From an uncultured Bacteroidia bacterium (GTDB taxonomy: Bacteria > Bacteroidota > Bacteroidia > Bacteroidales > Prolixibacteraceae): a stretch of 64,000 nucleotides of DNA. Location of the stretch: contig CAIUUO010000154.1 in assembly GCA_903902325.1 (NCBI GenBank), positions 1 to 64,000 on the forward strand, in the 5' to 3' direction. Within the stretch, counting starts at the first letter, position 1. Every line of letters begins with the position of its first letter. The translations under genes were made by a program, and so were the position numbers. The notes below the pieces were generated by a model. It saw only the letters and a list, made by a program, of their open reading frames with translations. It did not search any database and was not told the DNA's origin. Shown piece after piece: positions 16,542 through 25,479 of this stretch.

Positions 16542-17483
16542 TTATTTGCCCTCTTTAACTGACTCCACGCCATCAGCCGCACATCTGAATCCTGTATTGA
16601 ACAAGGATGTTTCCTGTGTATTGGAGGATCTGCCGGTTGTTGAGAAACTGCTCTCCCCGTTCTCGTCAAAAAAGAATGAGCCACCCCTTATTACCTTCAA
16701 ATCCGGGTTAGCCTGAAAAGGAGAATTATTGCCCGGATAAAGTGTGTAAACATCTGTGCACCAGTTCCAAACATTACCGCCCATATCTGTCAGTCCACAC
16801 TGGTTCTCCCCGTAAAACCCAACTGGAGAAGTAAGGACAAAGCCATCGGCTCCCTGTTTGGCCTGAAGATCATTACCCTGCCAGACATTGGCCATGTATT
16901 TGCCATCCACAATCAGACTATTGCCCCAACTAAAACGGGATTTGCTTTTCCCTCCGCACCTTGCCGCATATTCCCATTCTGCTTCTGTGGGGAGACGCTT
17001 TCCTTCCCATGCTGCATAGGCCGCTGCATCATACCAGCTTACCTGCGTGACGGGATGGTCATTTTCAGCTTTTGCGGTGTTTTTGCCGAGAGGATATTGC
17101 CAGTTGGCACCCGGCTGCAAAGTCCAGCCCGATTTGTTGAAATCAAAGACTCCGGAATCTCCAAATTTTTCCGCGTCGGTTTTGTATCCTGTGGCCTCAA
17201 TAAATTTTCTGAAATCTGCCACCGTTACCGGAGATTTGTCTATTTTAAAGGACTTTACCTCCACTTTATGGGTAGGTCTTTCCTTGATGGGGCCGTTGGA
17301 TGTACCCATCATAAAAAAGCCTCCCTGAAAAAACACCATTTCACGTTTTGCAGTGGATTGAACTATCGCATTTTGGTCGACAGGAATTCCTTTTTCAACA
17401 ACGGTTTGTGACTTGTTGACCGGTTTACCGGAACAGGCCATTAATATCGGCAAGGAAAAAATAAGCAAAAATCGAATATCCAT
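16542..17483 (-). CDS. SUMF1/FGE-like lipoprotein lacking the catalytic cysteine pair
   Basis: 313-residue lipoprotein; the ATG at 17483 gives MDIRFLLIFSLPILMACSG with a lipobox Cys. The SUMF1 fold covers about residues 48-310 (FFMMGTS, RLPTEAEWEYAARC, GNVWNWCTD, VIRGGSFF, NTGFRCAADG). The C-terminus is very close to the formylglycine-generating enzyme type (RSSNTQETSLFNTGFRCAA against human RSQNTPDSSASNLGFRCAA). However, in the 15 residues between RGGS and GRSSN, where human FGE has Cys336 and Cys341, this protein has none. It is 80 bp downstream of a sulfatase gene that needs formylglycine, but it should not be able to mature it by the known mechanism. A structural or other role is likely. 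Confidence 0.88.
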   Translation of the reverse strand: MDIRFLLIFSLPILMACSGKPVNKSQTVVEKGIPVDQNAIVQSTAKREMVFFQGGFFMMGTSNGPIKERPTHKVEVKSFKIDKSPVTVADFRKFIEATGYKTDAEKFGDSGVFDFNKSGWTLQPGANWQYPLGKNTAKAENDHPVTQVSWYDAAAYAAWEGKRLPTEAEWEYAARCGGKSKSRFSWGNSLIVDGKYMANVWQGNDLQAKQGADGFVLTSPVGFYGENQCGLTDMGGNVWNWCTDVYTLYPGNNSPFQANPDLKVIRGGSFFFDENGESSFSTTGRSSNTQETSLFNTGFRCAADGVESVKEGK

Positions 17484-17563
17484 TGATTGTAGTATAAGCG
17501 TTATTAAATATTTGTGCAAATAGAAGATGAAAAACATTGGATTGATCGAAAGGAAACTCTTAA

Positions 17564-19003
17564 TTATTTAGTCACCTGAAATTTAAAGGCATCAGATGGT
17601 GTCCTTGATTGGACCATCACGTTCAACAACTCATTTACTATTTCAGGATGTTTGTCTGCCACATTTTTTTCTTCGCCCAAATCAGTTTTTAGGTCGTACA
17701 GTTCAGTGGTTATTTTCGCTGGTATCAGTACCTGGTATCTGACCAGTTTCCAGTTCCCCTTTAAAACAGCCTGTCTGCCGTTAAGTTCGTGAAATTCCCA
17801 GTAGAGGGTTTCGTGGTTTTTCTGACCCTCTTTTCCAAGCAGGGTAGGCAGAAATGAAATGCCGTCGATTTTTCCGGAGGATTTTATGCCTGCAATTTCG
17901 TTGAGGGTAGGCATCACATCCCAAAATGCGGAAATATGGTCTGAGGTAGATCCCTCTTTGATTTTTCCTGGCCACCAGGCAATCATTGGTTCGCGGATTC
18001 CTCCTTCGTAGAGGTCTCTTTTATAACCCTTCAACGGGCCATTGCTGTCAAAATAGTCGGGATCTGCGCCACCTTCCAAATGGGGACCGTTGTCTGAACT
18101 GAAAAGTACAATCGTGTTTTTTTCAAGTCCCAATTCCTTCAACTTGGCGAAAATTTCACCCACTTTTTCGTCAAGCAGGGTTACCATTGCGGCAAATGCG
18201 GCATGCGTTTCAGGTTGGGAGCCATAGGGTCCCTGTCTGAAATTCTTGCCTCCAAAGTCAGTTCCCTGGAATTGCTTTTCAGGAGGAAATTTCCCCCGGT
18301 ATTTTTCCAGATACTCCTTTGGTACCATCAACTCTGCATGGGGGATGGTGGTAGGATAATACATGAAAAAGGGTTTATCCCTGTTTCTTTCCATAAACTG
18401 AAGCGCTCTTTTGTGGATCAGTTCGGGTGCATACTGTTCAAATTTATTTCCGGTGTTGCCCTGCAGAGTCTCTTTTTTCTGGTTGTCCCAGAGATGATCA
18501 GGATAGTAATTATGGGCCATGCGCTGACAATTGAAACCGTAGAATTCATCGAAACCCTGTTTGTTGGGATCACCCTCTGAGCCGGGATAACCCAATCCCC
18601 ATTTTCCGAAGGCTCCGGTTACATATCCGGCTTCCTTTAACAGTTTCGGAATGGTAATGGTGTTTGCCGGAAGTGGCCATTGCCCCTCCTCCGTCATCTC
18701 AAGGTTTCCGCGAACAGGCGTATGCCCGGTAGTCAGACCCGTCATCAGTGAAGAGCGCGACGGCGCGCAAACGGTGCAGCCTGCGTAATGCCTTGTGAAA
18801 AGCATCCCCTCCCGGGCCATCTTGTCGATGTTGGGCGTTTGAAAATGCTTTTGTCCGTAGCAGCTAAGATCCCCATAACCCAGGTCATCGGCCAGGATGT
18901 AGATGATGTTGGGTTTTTGCTTCTGAACTGTTTGTCCCTGGCACGCAGGCACCAACCCGATAGTGCATAAACCCAGCGCAGAAAACAGATTGGCTTTATT
19001 CAT
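17564..19003 (-). CDS. Sulfatase (S1 family), formylglycine type
   Basis: Exported 479-residue sulfatase that removes sulfate esters from glycans. A signal peptide precedes NIIYILADDLGYGDL (metal-binding Asp39 and Asp40) and the modification signature CAPSRSSLMTG with Cys79 to be converted to formylglycine. The metal-binding SSDNGPHLEGG lies in the C-terminal half, and GKWGLGYPG carries a conserved Lys. The substrate is not readable. It sits between a DUF1349-like gene (29 bp) and the cysteine-less SUMF1 gene (80 bp). A true maturase is not encoded in the window. Confidence 0.93.
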   Translation of the reverse strand: MNKANLFSALGLCTIGLVPACQGQTVQKQKPNIIYILADDLGYGDLSCYGQKHFQTPNIDKMAREGMLFTRHYAGCTVCAPSRSSLMTGLTTGHTPVRGNLEMTEEGQWPLPANTITIPKLLKEAGYVTGAFGKWGLGYPGSEGDPNKQGFDEFYGFNCQRMAHNYYPDHLWDNQKKETLQGNTGNKFEQYAPELIHKRALQFMERNRDKPFFMYYPTTIPHAELMVPKEYLEKYRGKFPPEKQFQGTDFGGKNFRQGPYGSQPETHAAFAAMVTLLDEKVGEIFAKLKELGLEKNTIVLFSSDNGPHLEGGADPDYFDSNGPLKGYKRDLYEGGIREPMIAWWPGKIKEGSTSDHISAFWDVMPTLNEIAGIKSSGKIDGISFLPTLLGKEGQKNHETLYWEFHELNGRQAVLKGNWKLVRYQVLIPAKITTELYDLKTDLGEEKNVADKHPEIVNELLNVMVQSRTPSDAFKFQVTK

Positions 19004-19032
19004 GGCATATATTTTGAAATCCTGAAGTCAAA

Positions 19033-19710
19033 TTATTTAATCATTGAAATATCCTTAAATACCGCTTTCACAGACTCCTTCACATTGTGGGAAGTAACTG
19101 CCAGTCCCAGGTATATTTTTTTGGACAAGTCGAGTTTAAAATTGGTATAGATTTTCCAGGTTTTGCCATCCGTGCTGCAGAACCCAGTGAATTCATTTCC
19201 CGAACGTTTCAGTCTGATCCATGTATTTGGGTAGCTCACCGGAAATGGAGGTGTTCCGACGGAGCTGGCAGGATAGATGGCCTTCATTTCTCCAGCCTTT
19301 TCGGCCCGGTATTGGAATTCAAATCCGCCATTATTCTTATTTCTTGGCTTGTTGTCGGGAAATACCTGGAAAAAGATGTGGCGGCTATTGTCGGAAAGAT
19401 CTTCACGCGCCATCAATCCCGCTTTGGTATACATGTGCGGTGCAGAAAGGCTCTCAATCCGGGCAACCAGATCAAAATCCCCTGATTGTTCGATCCAGGA
19501 AAAATGGAACTGGTCTTTGACACCCCACACATCGGCTCCCCCGGCAAAAATTTGAATACCATCATTTTGTATGAGGGAAGACCCGGCGATTGCAGGATTT
19601 CCGATGTCGGTCTGTTTGAACTTTTTCAGTGGAACAGCTTTCTCTTTGGCTGTCATCCATCCGGCTGAAAAGAGGAGAATCAAGGCAACAGGCAGTAATT
19701 TTTTAAACAT
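19033..19710 (-). CDS. DUF1349-like secreted concanavalin-fold protein
   Basis: 225 residues with a signal peptide (MFKKLLPVALILLFSAGWMTA). The rest resembles the DUF1349/concanavalin-like beta-sandwich: DQFHFSWIEQSGDFDLVARI, MYTKAGLMAREDL, TWIRLKRSGNEFTGFCSTDG, TWKIYT. Such domains bind or modify carbohydrate and are common in Bacteroidota glycan loci. No catalytic residues can be named. It is first of the minus-strand group with the sulfatase and SUMF1 genes (29-bp gap to the sulfatase) and is divergent from the metallophosphoesterase gene. Confidence 0.82.
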   Translation of the reverse strand: MFKKLLPVALILLFSAGWMTAKEKAVPLKKFKQTDIGNPAIAGSSLIQNDGIQIFAGGADVWGVKDQFHFSWIEQSGDFDLVARIESLSAPHMYTKAGLMAREDLSDNSRHIFFQVFPDNKPRNKNNGGFEFQYRAEKAGEMKAIYPASSVGTPPFPVSYPNTWIRLKRSGNEFTGFCSTDGKTWKIYTNFKLDLSKKIYLGLAVTSHNVKESVKAVFKDISMIK

Positions 19711-19789
19711 TTGATTAGATGATTAATGTTTGATAAAAATATTTAAAATTTCCGGTATCTTTCCTGTCCAAATCCTGAATCCGGGTATT

Positions 19790-20890
19790 ATGTTTCTTCC
19801 CATTATCCTGCTTGCTTACATACTTCCGAATATCTATATTTTCCTTCGCCTGGGAAAATTGTTTTTCAGCAGGAAATACAGGTTATATTTTGTTTTGATT
19901 TATTTGTTCATCGCCGTATTCTTTCCTTTGGTCAATATTTTGTCGGGTGGCAACTCCGGGATTCTGGTTGTGGCGGCCAATTATCTTCTGGCATATTATC
20001 TCTATCTGACGCTTTCGCTGCTAACGTTTGATCTCTTCCTTCTAGTTAACAGAATATTTAAATTCATATCATCCGAAAAGTTAAAAAGCGCCGGATTTAA
20101 ACTGACAGGCCTTTCCGTGGTCCTGCTTTTGCCTTGCCTGGTTGTGATTGCCGGTGTAATAAACTTCAACAATATTCAAACATCAACTTACCAGATTGAT
20201 GTACCCGGGAAGTCGTCCAGGATCAAACACCTGAAGATTGCATTTGTGGCAGATTTTCACCTGAAAAAAGGAGTCGATAGTCATTATGTGGAAAGATTTG
20301 CCCAACAGATTGAGACTATTCAACCTGATCTGATGATTTTCGGCGGAGATATCGTGGAAGGAAACAGGGAAGATGAAAGTCTGCATAGTTTTGAGAAAAT
20401 TTTCAGAACTATTCATCCAAAATATGGCGTCTATGCTGTGTTTGGAAATCATGAATTTTATGGCAGACAGGACAAGGGACAATTTTTTGACAGGGCCGGG
20501 ATGAAGCTTCTTTGTGATTCAAATGTTGTGATTAACGGCTCATTTAATCTTCTTGGGAGATACGACAGCCATTTCAGCAGACGAAAAAATATTGGAGAAC
20601 TGATGAAATCCGTTAATGATTCGTTTCCTGTCATCCTGATAGACCATCGACCAACTGAATTGGAGGAGGTCAGCAAAACGACGGTGGATGTTCAGCTTTC
20701 TGGTCATACACACAACGGACAATTATTCCCTGTCAACCTGATATTAAAATCGATGTACCCGTTGACCTGGGGTTATAAGAAAATCGGGAAAACAAACTTT
20801 TTCGTCACAAGCGGGATACGCCTTTGGGGTCCGCCAGTACGTACAACAGGGAAATCGGAGATTATGGTGATTGATGTGAATTTTGAGTAA
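19790..20890 (+). CDS. Membrane metallophosphoesterase (YkuE-like)
   Basis: 366 residues from the ATG at 19790; a TTG at 19730 is possible but less likely. Residues 1-150 hold about four transmembrane helices. A calcineurin-like phosphoesterase follows: VADFHLKKG (about 152), IFGGDIVEG (about 183), VFGNHEFYG (about 218) and LSGHTHNGQLFP (about 303), giving the dinuclear-metal ligands. Relatives act on lipid-linked or extracytoplasmic phosphoesters. The catalytic side should face outward. It is monocistronic, with a repeat-containing gap after it. Confidence 0.9.
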   Translation: MFLPIILLAYILPNIYIFLRLGKLFFSRKYRLYFVLIYLFIAVFFPLVNILSGGNSGILVVAANYLLAYYLYLTLSLLTFDLFLLVNRIFKFISSEKLKSAGFKLTGLSVVLLLPCLVVIAGVINFNNIQTSTYQIDVPGKSSRIKHLKIAFVADFHLKKGVDSHYVERFAQQIETIQPDLMIFGGDIVEGNREDESLHSFEKIFRTIHPKYGVYAVFGNHEFYGRQDKGQFFDRAGMKLLCDSNVVINGSFNLLGRYDSHFSRRKNIGELMKSVNDSFPVILIDHRPTELEEVSKTTVDVQLSGHTHNGQLFPVNLILKSMYPLTWGYKKIGKTNFFVTSGIRLWGPPVRTTGKSEIMVIDVNFE

Positions 20891-20951
20891 GACAGGACGA
20901 AGGGAGGACCAGGAAAGGACCGGGAGACTATGGGACTTGGGGACTGTGAGA

Positions 20952-20985
20952 GAGCATCTTGATGCTCACTGAGCCTGTCGAAGGG
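20952..20985. repeat. Small hairpin plus third CCCTGAGCCTGTCGAAGGG-type element
   Basis: GAGCATC-TT-GATGCTC (20952-20967) is a perfect 7-bp stem, joined at its end to CACTGAGCCTGTCGAAGGG (20967-20985), a close copy of the 19-mers at 2917 and 2970. It lies between the metallophosphoesterase and MBL genes. No gene is visible in the 180-bp gap. Confidence 0.7.
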
Positions 20986-21070
20986 CTAAAGAGTAGAGTA
21001 AATATGCTATCATGAAGCGATTACCTGGAAATTGAAATGTCTTTAATGTTCAATAAAATAAATCTGGATC

Positions 21071-21787
21071 ATGAAAAAAATTATAAAAAGGACACTTTGG
21101 GGGATAGGGATTCTACTGGGTTTGGCAGTCATCGCGGCAGTAGTATTCTTAATCAGCTTTCTATTGACAACCAGAAAAATGACTCCGGCTGAAACTGCGG
21201 CGATCAATGATTCCGTCTTTGTAGTAAAGGACAGGTTTGTCGATTCCTATATTTTCAAGGGAAAGCAGAACTATTTGATGGTTGATGCCGGATTCGGCAA
21301 GGAGAACTTCGCCATTGAACTAAAGAAACTGGGAATCGCTCCTGAAAAGATCACCACCATTCTACTGACCCACACGGACGGCGACCATACCGGTTCCCTG
21401 GGTCTTTTTACCAATCCGAAGATCTACATGCATAAGGATGAAGAGCAAATGATCAATGGGCAAACCGCCAAGATGGGGCCATTTAAAACAAAGTGGAAAT
21501 ATGGTCCGTATCAGCTTTTCAACAGCAAAGATACCCTGATCATTGATGGTTTAAGAATCAGAATCATCCATACACCGGGTCATACTCCCGGTTCAGTTTG
21601 TTTTATCATCAACGATGATTACCTGGTAACCGGAGACAATTTGGTCGTGGTCAATGGCAAGGCTGAGCATTTTGTTGATAAGTTTAATATGAATACGGCG
21701 CAACAAATAGAGTCGATTAAGGCCATTCCTGATCTTAAGTCCTTCAAATATATTCTGATGGCGCACCACGGAGTAATTAAAAATTGA
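21071..21787 (+). CDS. MBL-fold metallo-hydrolase, membrane-anchored
   Basis: 238-residue protein with an N-terminal transmembrane segment (about 8-34, IGILLGLAVIAAVVFLISF) and a metallo-beta-lactamase fold: THTDGDHTGS gives the HxxxDH zinc site (about residue 100), HTPGHTPGS the next histidine, GDNL the bridging Asp, and the closing MAHHG a last histidine. Generic hydrolase of thioester or lactone type substrates; no specific prediction possible. It lies upstream of the Oar-like receptor but is separated by 353 bp and unlikely to be co-transcribed. Confidence 0.88.
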   Translation: MKKIIKRTLWGIGILLGLAVIAAVVFLISFLLTTRKMTPAETAAINDSVFVVKDRFVDSYIFKGKQNYLMVDAGFGKENFAIELKKLGIAPEKITTILLTHTDGDHTGSLGLFTNPKIYMHKDEEQMINGQTAKMGPFKTKWKYGPYQLFNSKDTLIIDGLRIRIIHTPGHTPGSVCFIINDDYLVTGDNLVVVNGKAEHFVDKFNMNTAQQIESIKAIPDLKSFKYILMAHHGVIKN

Positions 21788-22140
21788 AAAGACAGAGAAC
21801 TGTTACCATTCATTTCTTTCAAAAAATGAATGAGGCAATTGGTCCTGATTCATTCAAAAAGGAGGGCGAAATCAATATTGTTACAAAGTTATTTCGGAGA
21901 TGTTAAAAAATGATTAAAAGTCAGATTATTTGTTAACCATTAAAATTATAATCAGTATAATTACACAAAACTTCAGCATGGTTTATTTGGCATTCTTGCT
22001 GTAGTTTAGTAGTTACTTGGAAATCTTTTAACTACCTGTTTCCTACCTGAATAGAGATAGATTATTCACATGCCAAAGATTTTTTACACCCCGTTTTTTC
22101 GAATTTTTTTAGAAACAATTAATAAAAACAACAACGAAGT
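21788..22140. other. 353-bp gene-free leader of the receptor gene
   Basis: A+T-rich with no ORF or RNA gene that I can support. It holds a 9-bp hairpin CATTCATTT/AAATGAATG at 21807-21832 just after the MBL gene, without a T-run, and a long T-rich stretch immediately before the receptor start. The receptor promoter should lie here, but no clear TAnnTTTG plus TTTG pair can be named. Confidence 0.5.
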
Positions 22141-25100
22141 ATGGAAAGATTAAAAAGAGTGATGTTAGTGGTTGTGCTTATATTATTTTCAATAATGGCA
22201 AAATCACAGGAAACTACCTCTGAAATTTCAGGTACAATTTCAGAAAAAAATTCTCCGATCCCAAATGTGATCGTAACTGCGGTCCACGTACCAACAGGTA
22301 CCAAGTATATGACAACGACCCGTTCAGACGGTCGTTACAATTTGCCCAACGTGAAAATTGGCGGACCATATACGATTACAACTTCTTTTGTAGGTTACAA
22401 ACCGGAAACAAGAGGTGATATATTTTTGAATTTGGGTCAGGTTTACAAGGAAGACTTTACACTAACAGATGCTGCTACGATGTTGGGTGAAATTGTTGTT
22501 AAGTCTACCAATGACAAGAACTTCAACAGTTCAAGAATGGGTTCACAGGAATTGATTACCAGAACCCAGGTTGATCGTTTACCAACCATTAACCGTTCAA
22601 TTCAGGATTTTGTAAAATTGGAGCCAACTTCAAATGGTTTGAATGTGGGTGGCAGAAGCAACCAATACAACAACATGACAGTTGACGGAGCCAACTTTAA
22701 CAATTCATTTGGATTATCTTCAATCCTTGGTGGACAAACATCTGCACAACCAATTTCATTGGACGCTATCGAAGAAATTCAGGTTAACGTATCTCCCTAT
22801 GATGTAAAACAGGGCGGATTTGCCGGAGCAGGTATCAATACTGTAACTAAAAGTGGTACAAACACATTCAAAGGCAGCATTTACCAGTATTCAAGAAATG
22901 AGAACTATCTTGGTTACAATGTTGGACCAACCTCTGTTGTAAAAACGCCTTTCGATTATAAGATCAGAGGCTTTAGTTTAGGTGGAGCAATTATTCAAAA
23001 CAAGTTGTTCTTCTTCGTAAGTGCAGAGCAAGTAAGGCAAGACGCTCCGGCAACTTCCTTGTTGGCTTCAGATGCATCTCACGCTGCCGGTGGAAACTAT
23101 TCTCAGGCAAATGCTGATACTTTAACGGTTTTAGCCAGTTTCTTAAAAAGCAAGTATGGATATGATCCAGGCGCATTTCAGGGTTACACTTTCAAAACTT
23201 ACTCCGATAAGATTACGGCAAAACTGGATTGGAACATCAATGCCAAGAACACTTTTACCTTAAAGTATAATTACCTGAAATCTTCTGCCGACCAGTTTGC
23301 ATCTACATCAAGACCGGGTACCGGACAGACAACAGGCGGACAGCCAGGGACTTATTCTATGCCCTTCTTTGGTAGTGGTTATGTAATTAACAACAACTTT
23401 AACATTTTAATTGCTGAGTTAAATACCCGCTTCAGCAATAAGATGTCAAACAAATTGCAAGTTGGGTTTACGGCATTGAAAGATTTCCGTGCCCCTCACT
23501 CCGAAAGTGCAACAATGCCATTGGTTGATATTTTAAATAACGGCAACATTTATACCACTTTTGGGTATGAAATGTACACATACAACAACAAACTGAATAC
23601 GACCGTTTATCAATTGAATGACATCTTTACCTATTATAAAGGTGCACATGAAATAACCATTGGTACTCAAAATTCACTGAAGAAATATCAAAACGCTTTT
23701 GCACCCGGTTATCAAGGCGTTTACCAGTTCAACAGTTTAACTGATTTCTACAATTCAGCAAAATATGGAACTGCAAATGCTAAATCCTATTACCTGCAAT
23801 ATTCTGCATTACCCGGTGGTGAATTCCCATGGGCCTATGCCGGTTCAACAGAGTTATCCCAGTTCGTCCAGGATAAATGGAAAGTCACAAATAATTTTAC
23901 ATTTACATATGGGTTGAGGCTTGATGAGACCTTCTACAAACAGGCTATGACCGATAACCCCTACTTTGATGCACTGAAGTTCAAGAATGGTGTAACCTAT
24001 AATATTGGTGATGCCCCAATGAACAACATCATTATTTCACCAAGATTGGGTTTCAACTGGAATCCTAAAGGCGATAAATCATTGCAGGTCAGAGGTGGTA
24101 CAGGTATTTTTGCCGGACCTCCGCCATTCGTCTGGATTTCCAACCAGGCATCCAACAACGGTATTCAATTTGGTTCATTCACCAACGCTGCCAACAAAAC
24201 GGCATTTAATGTTGATCCCAACGCTTTCAGGCCAACAGCTGGAGCGGCCAATTCCTCTTACAGTACGGCTTTGGTTGCTAATAATTTTAAATATCCTACT
24301 GCATGGAAATCCTCTTTGGCTGTTGATAAAAAACTAAATGGAGGTTGGTTAGTAGGCGCTGAATATACTTATACCAAGGATATCAATGCAGTTTATTATT
24401 CCAATATCAACTTGAATGAAGAAAATGGTTATTCTTTAGCAGGTGTTGATGCAAGAACACGTTTCTTGACTTCTGTTGCAAATACCAACAAATATTATTA
24501 CGGTGCTGGTACTACGACGTTGGCAAATCCCAATATTGGCAATGCCATTTTAATGAGCAATACCAATCAGGGCTTTGTTTACACGTTGACCTTTAAAGTT
24601 CAAAGGAACACTGAAAATATATCCTATGGTATAGCATACACCCATTCAGTATCCAAGAATACGGCAGAAGGAGGTTCAACAGCCTCTTCATTATGGAGTG
24701 CTGCAGCTGTTTCCAACCAGGACCCCAATGCTGCTAATTTAGGATATGCCTCTTATTACCAGCCGAACAGGGTCATTGCCAACTTTGCATATAAGATTAA
24801 TGAAGGAAAAAATCTTTCAACAACCATCGGTGCAATCTATGAATTGGCGAACAATGGTACATCTTCCTATGTTATCAATGGTGACTTGAACGGTGATGGC
24901 AACAGTGGCAATGACCTGATGTATATTCCAAATACTGCAGCGGATATCAACCTGGTAAAAGTAGGCTCAGGCGGTTCAGGAACTGGTACAACGGGTGTTA
25001 CTGATACAAGAACTCCGGCTCAAATCTGGTCACAATTGGACGCATTCATTTCCAATTCAACTTACCTGAATACACACAGAGGCGAATATGCCAAAAGAAA

Positions 25101-25428
25101 TGCAGCTGTGTCACCTTACTTCAGTAAACTGGATTTAAATGTTACACAAGATGTAAAACTTAAATTTGGCAAGGAATCTCATGGAGTGAAGTTGTCATTG
25201 GACTTGATTAATGCCGGAAACTTTATTAACAGGGATTGGGGCGTAGTCAAAATTCCAACAGCTACAAACATCCTGAAATATGAGGGTTTAATGGCTGACG
25301 GAAAAACTCCTTCCTACTCCTTCCCATTCCAGACAGGCACCACACCATTTACACAACCTTACCAAAACTCAACGGGTCTTGGTTCAAGATGGCAGATGAT
25401 GTTCGGTATCAAATACCTGTTTAATTAA
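22141..25428 (+). CDS. Oar-like TonB-dependent receptor
   Basis: Outer-membrane protein of 1095 residues. Signal peptide (first about 22), a carboxypeptidase-regulatory-like domain (about 27-115: GTISEKNSPIPNVIVTAV, SDGRYNLPNV, GGPYTI), a plug (about 118-255; YNNMTVDGANFNN, AIEEIQVNVSPYDV, GAGINTVTKSG) and a long beta-barrel ending in KYLFN. This is the Oar family rather than SusC: there is no SusD gene next to it and no typical SusC plug motif. It may import or export large substrates or have another envelope role. It is monocistronic, read away from the glycan cluster and ends at a strong terminator, so it is probably not the importer for that cluster. Confidence 0.9.
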   Translation: MERLKRVMLVVVLILFSIMAKSQETTSEISGTISEKNSPIPNVIVTAVHVPTGTKYMTTTRSDGRYNLPNVKIGGPYTITTSFVGYKPETRGDIFLNLGQVYKEDFTLTDAATMLGEIVVKSTNDKNFNSSRMGSQELITRTQVDRLPTINRSIQDFVKLEPTSNGLNVGGRSNQYNNMTVDGANFNNSFGLSSILGGQTSAQPISLDAIEEIQVNVSPYDVKQGGFAGAGINTVTKSGTNTFKGSIYQYSRNENYLGYNVGPTSVVKTPFDYKIRGFSLGGAIIQNKLFFFVSAEQVRQDAPATSLLASDASHAAGGNYSQANADTLTVLASFLKSKYGYDPGAFQGYTFKTYSDKITAKLDWNINAKNTFTLKYNYLKSSADQFASTSRPGTGQTTGGQPGTYSMPFFGSGYVINNNFNILIAELNTRFSNKMSNKLQVGFTALKDFRAPHSESATMPLVDILNNGNIYTTFGYEMYTYNNKLNTTVYQLNDIFTYYKGAHEITIGTQNSLKKYQNAFAPGYQGVYQFNSLTDFYNSAKYGTANAKSYYLQYSALPGGEFPWAYAGSTELSQFVQDKWKVTNNFTFTYGLRLDETFYKQAMTDNPYFDALKFKNGVTYNIGDAPMNNIIISPRLGFNWNPKGDKSLQVRGGTGIFAGPPPFVWISNQASNNGIQFGSFTNAANKTAFNVDPNAFRPTAGAANSSYSTALVANNFKYPTAWKSSLAVDKKLNGGWLVGAEYTYTKDINAVYYSNINLNEENGYSLAGVDARTRFLTSVANTNKYYYGAGTTTLANPNIGNAILMSNTNQGFVYTLTFKVQRNTENISYGIAYTHSVSKNTAEGGSTASSLWSAAAVSNQDPNAANLGYASYYQPNRVIANFAYKINEGKNLSTTIGAIYELANNGTSSYVINGDLNGDGNSGNDLMYIPNTAADINLVKVGSGGSGTGTTGVTDTRTPAQIWSQLDAFISNSTYLNTHRGEYAKRNAAVSPYFSKLDLNVTQDVKLKFGKESHGVKLSLDLINAGNFINRDWGVVKIPTATNILKYEGLMADGKTPSYSFPFQTGTTPFTQPYQNSTGLGSRWQMMFGIKYLFN

Positions 25429-25444
25429 CAGTTTGAAATTGTAT

Positions 25445-25479
25445 AAAAAAGCCCTGATTTAATCGTCAGGGCTTTTTTT
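25445..25479. terminator. Bidirectional rho-independent terminator
   Basis: AAAAAAGCCCTGA-TTTAATCG-TCAGGGCTTTTTTT: a 7-bp GC-rich stem extended by A/T, with a T-run on both strands. It closes both the plus-strand receptor gene and the minus-strand glycan run, whose last stop codon starts at 25478. Confidence 0.92.

Noticed and set aside
16542-17483. Sulfatase-maturing formylglycine-generating enzyme
   Set aside because: The catalytic cysteine pair is missing, so this annotation would be wrong for known chemistry.
21807-21832. Rho-independent terminator after the MBL gene
   Set aside because: The stem is A+T-rich and no T-run follows; kept only as a note in the gap description.
22141-25428. 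SusC of the glycan cluster
   Set aside because: No SusD neighbour, Oar-like layout, opposite strand, and a strong terminator separates it from the cluster.
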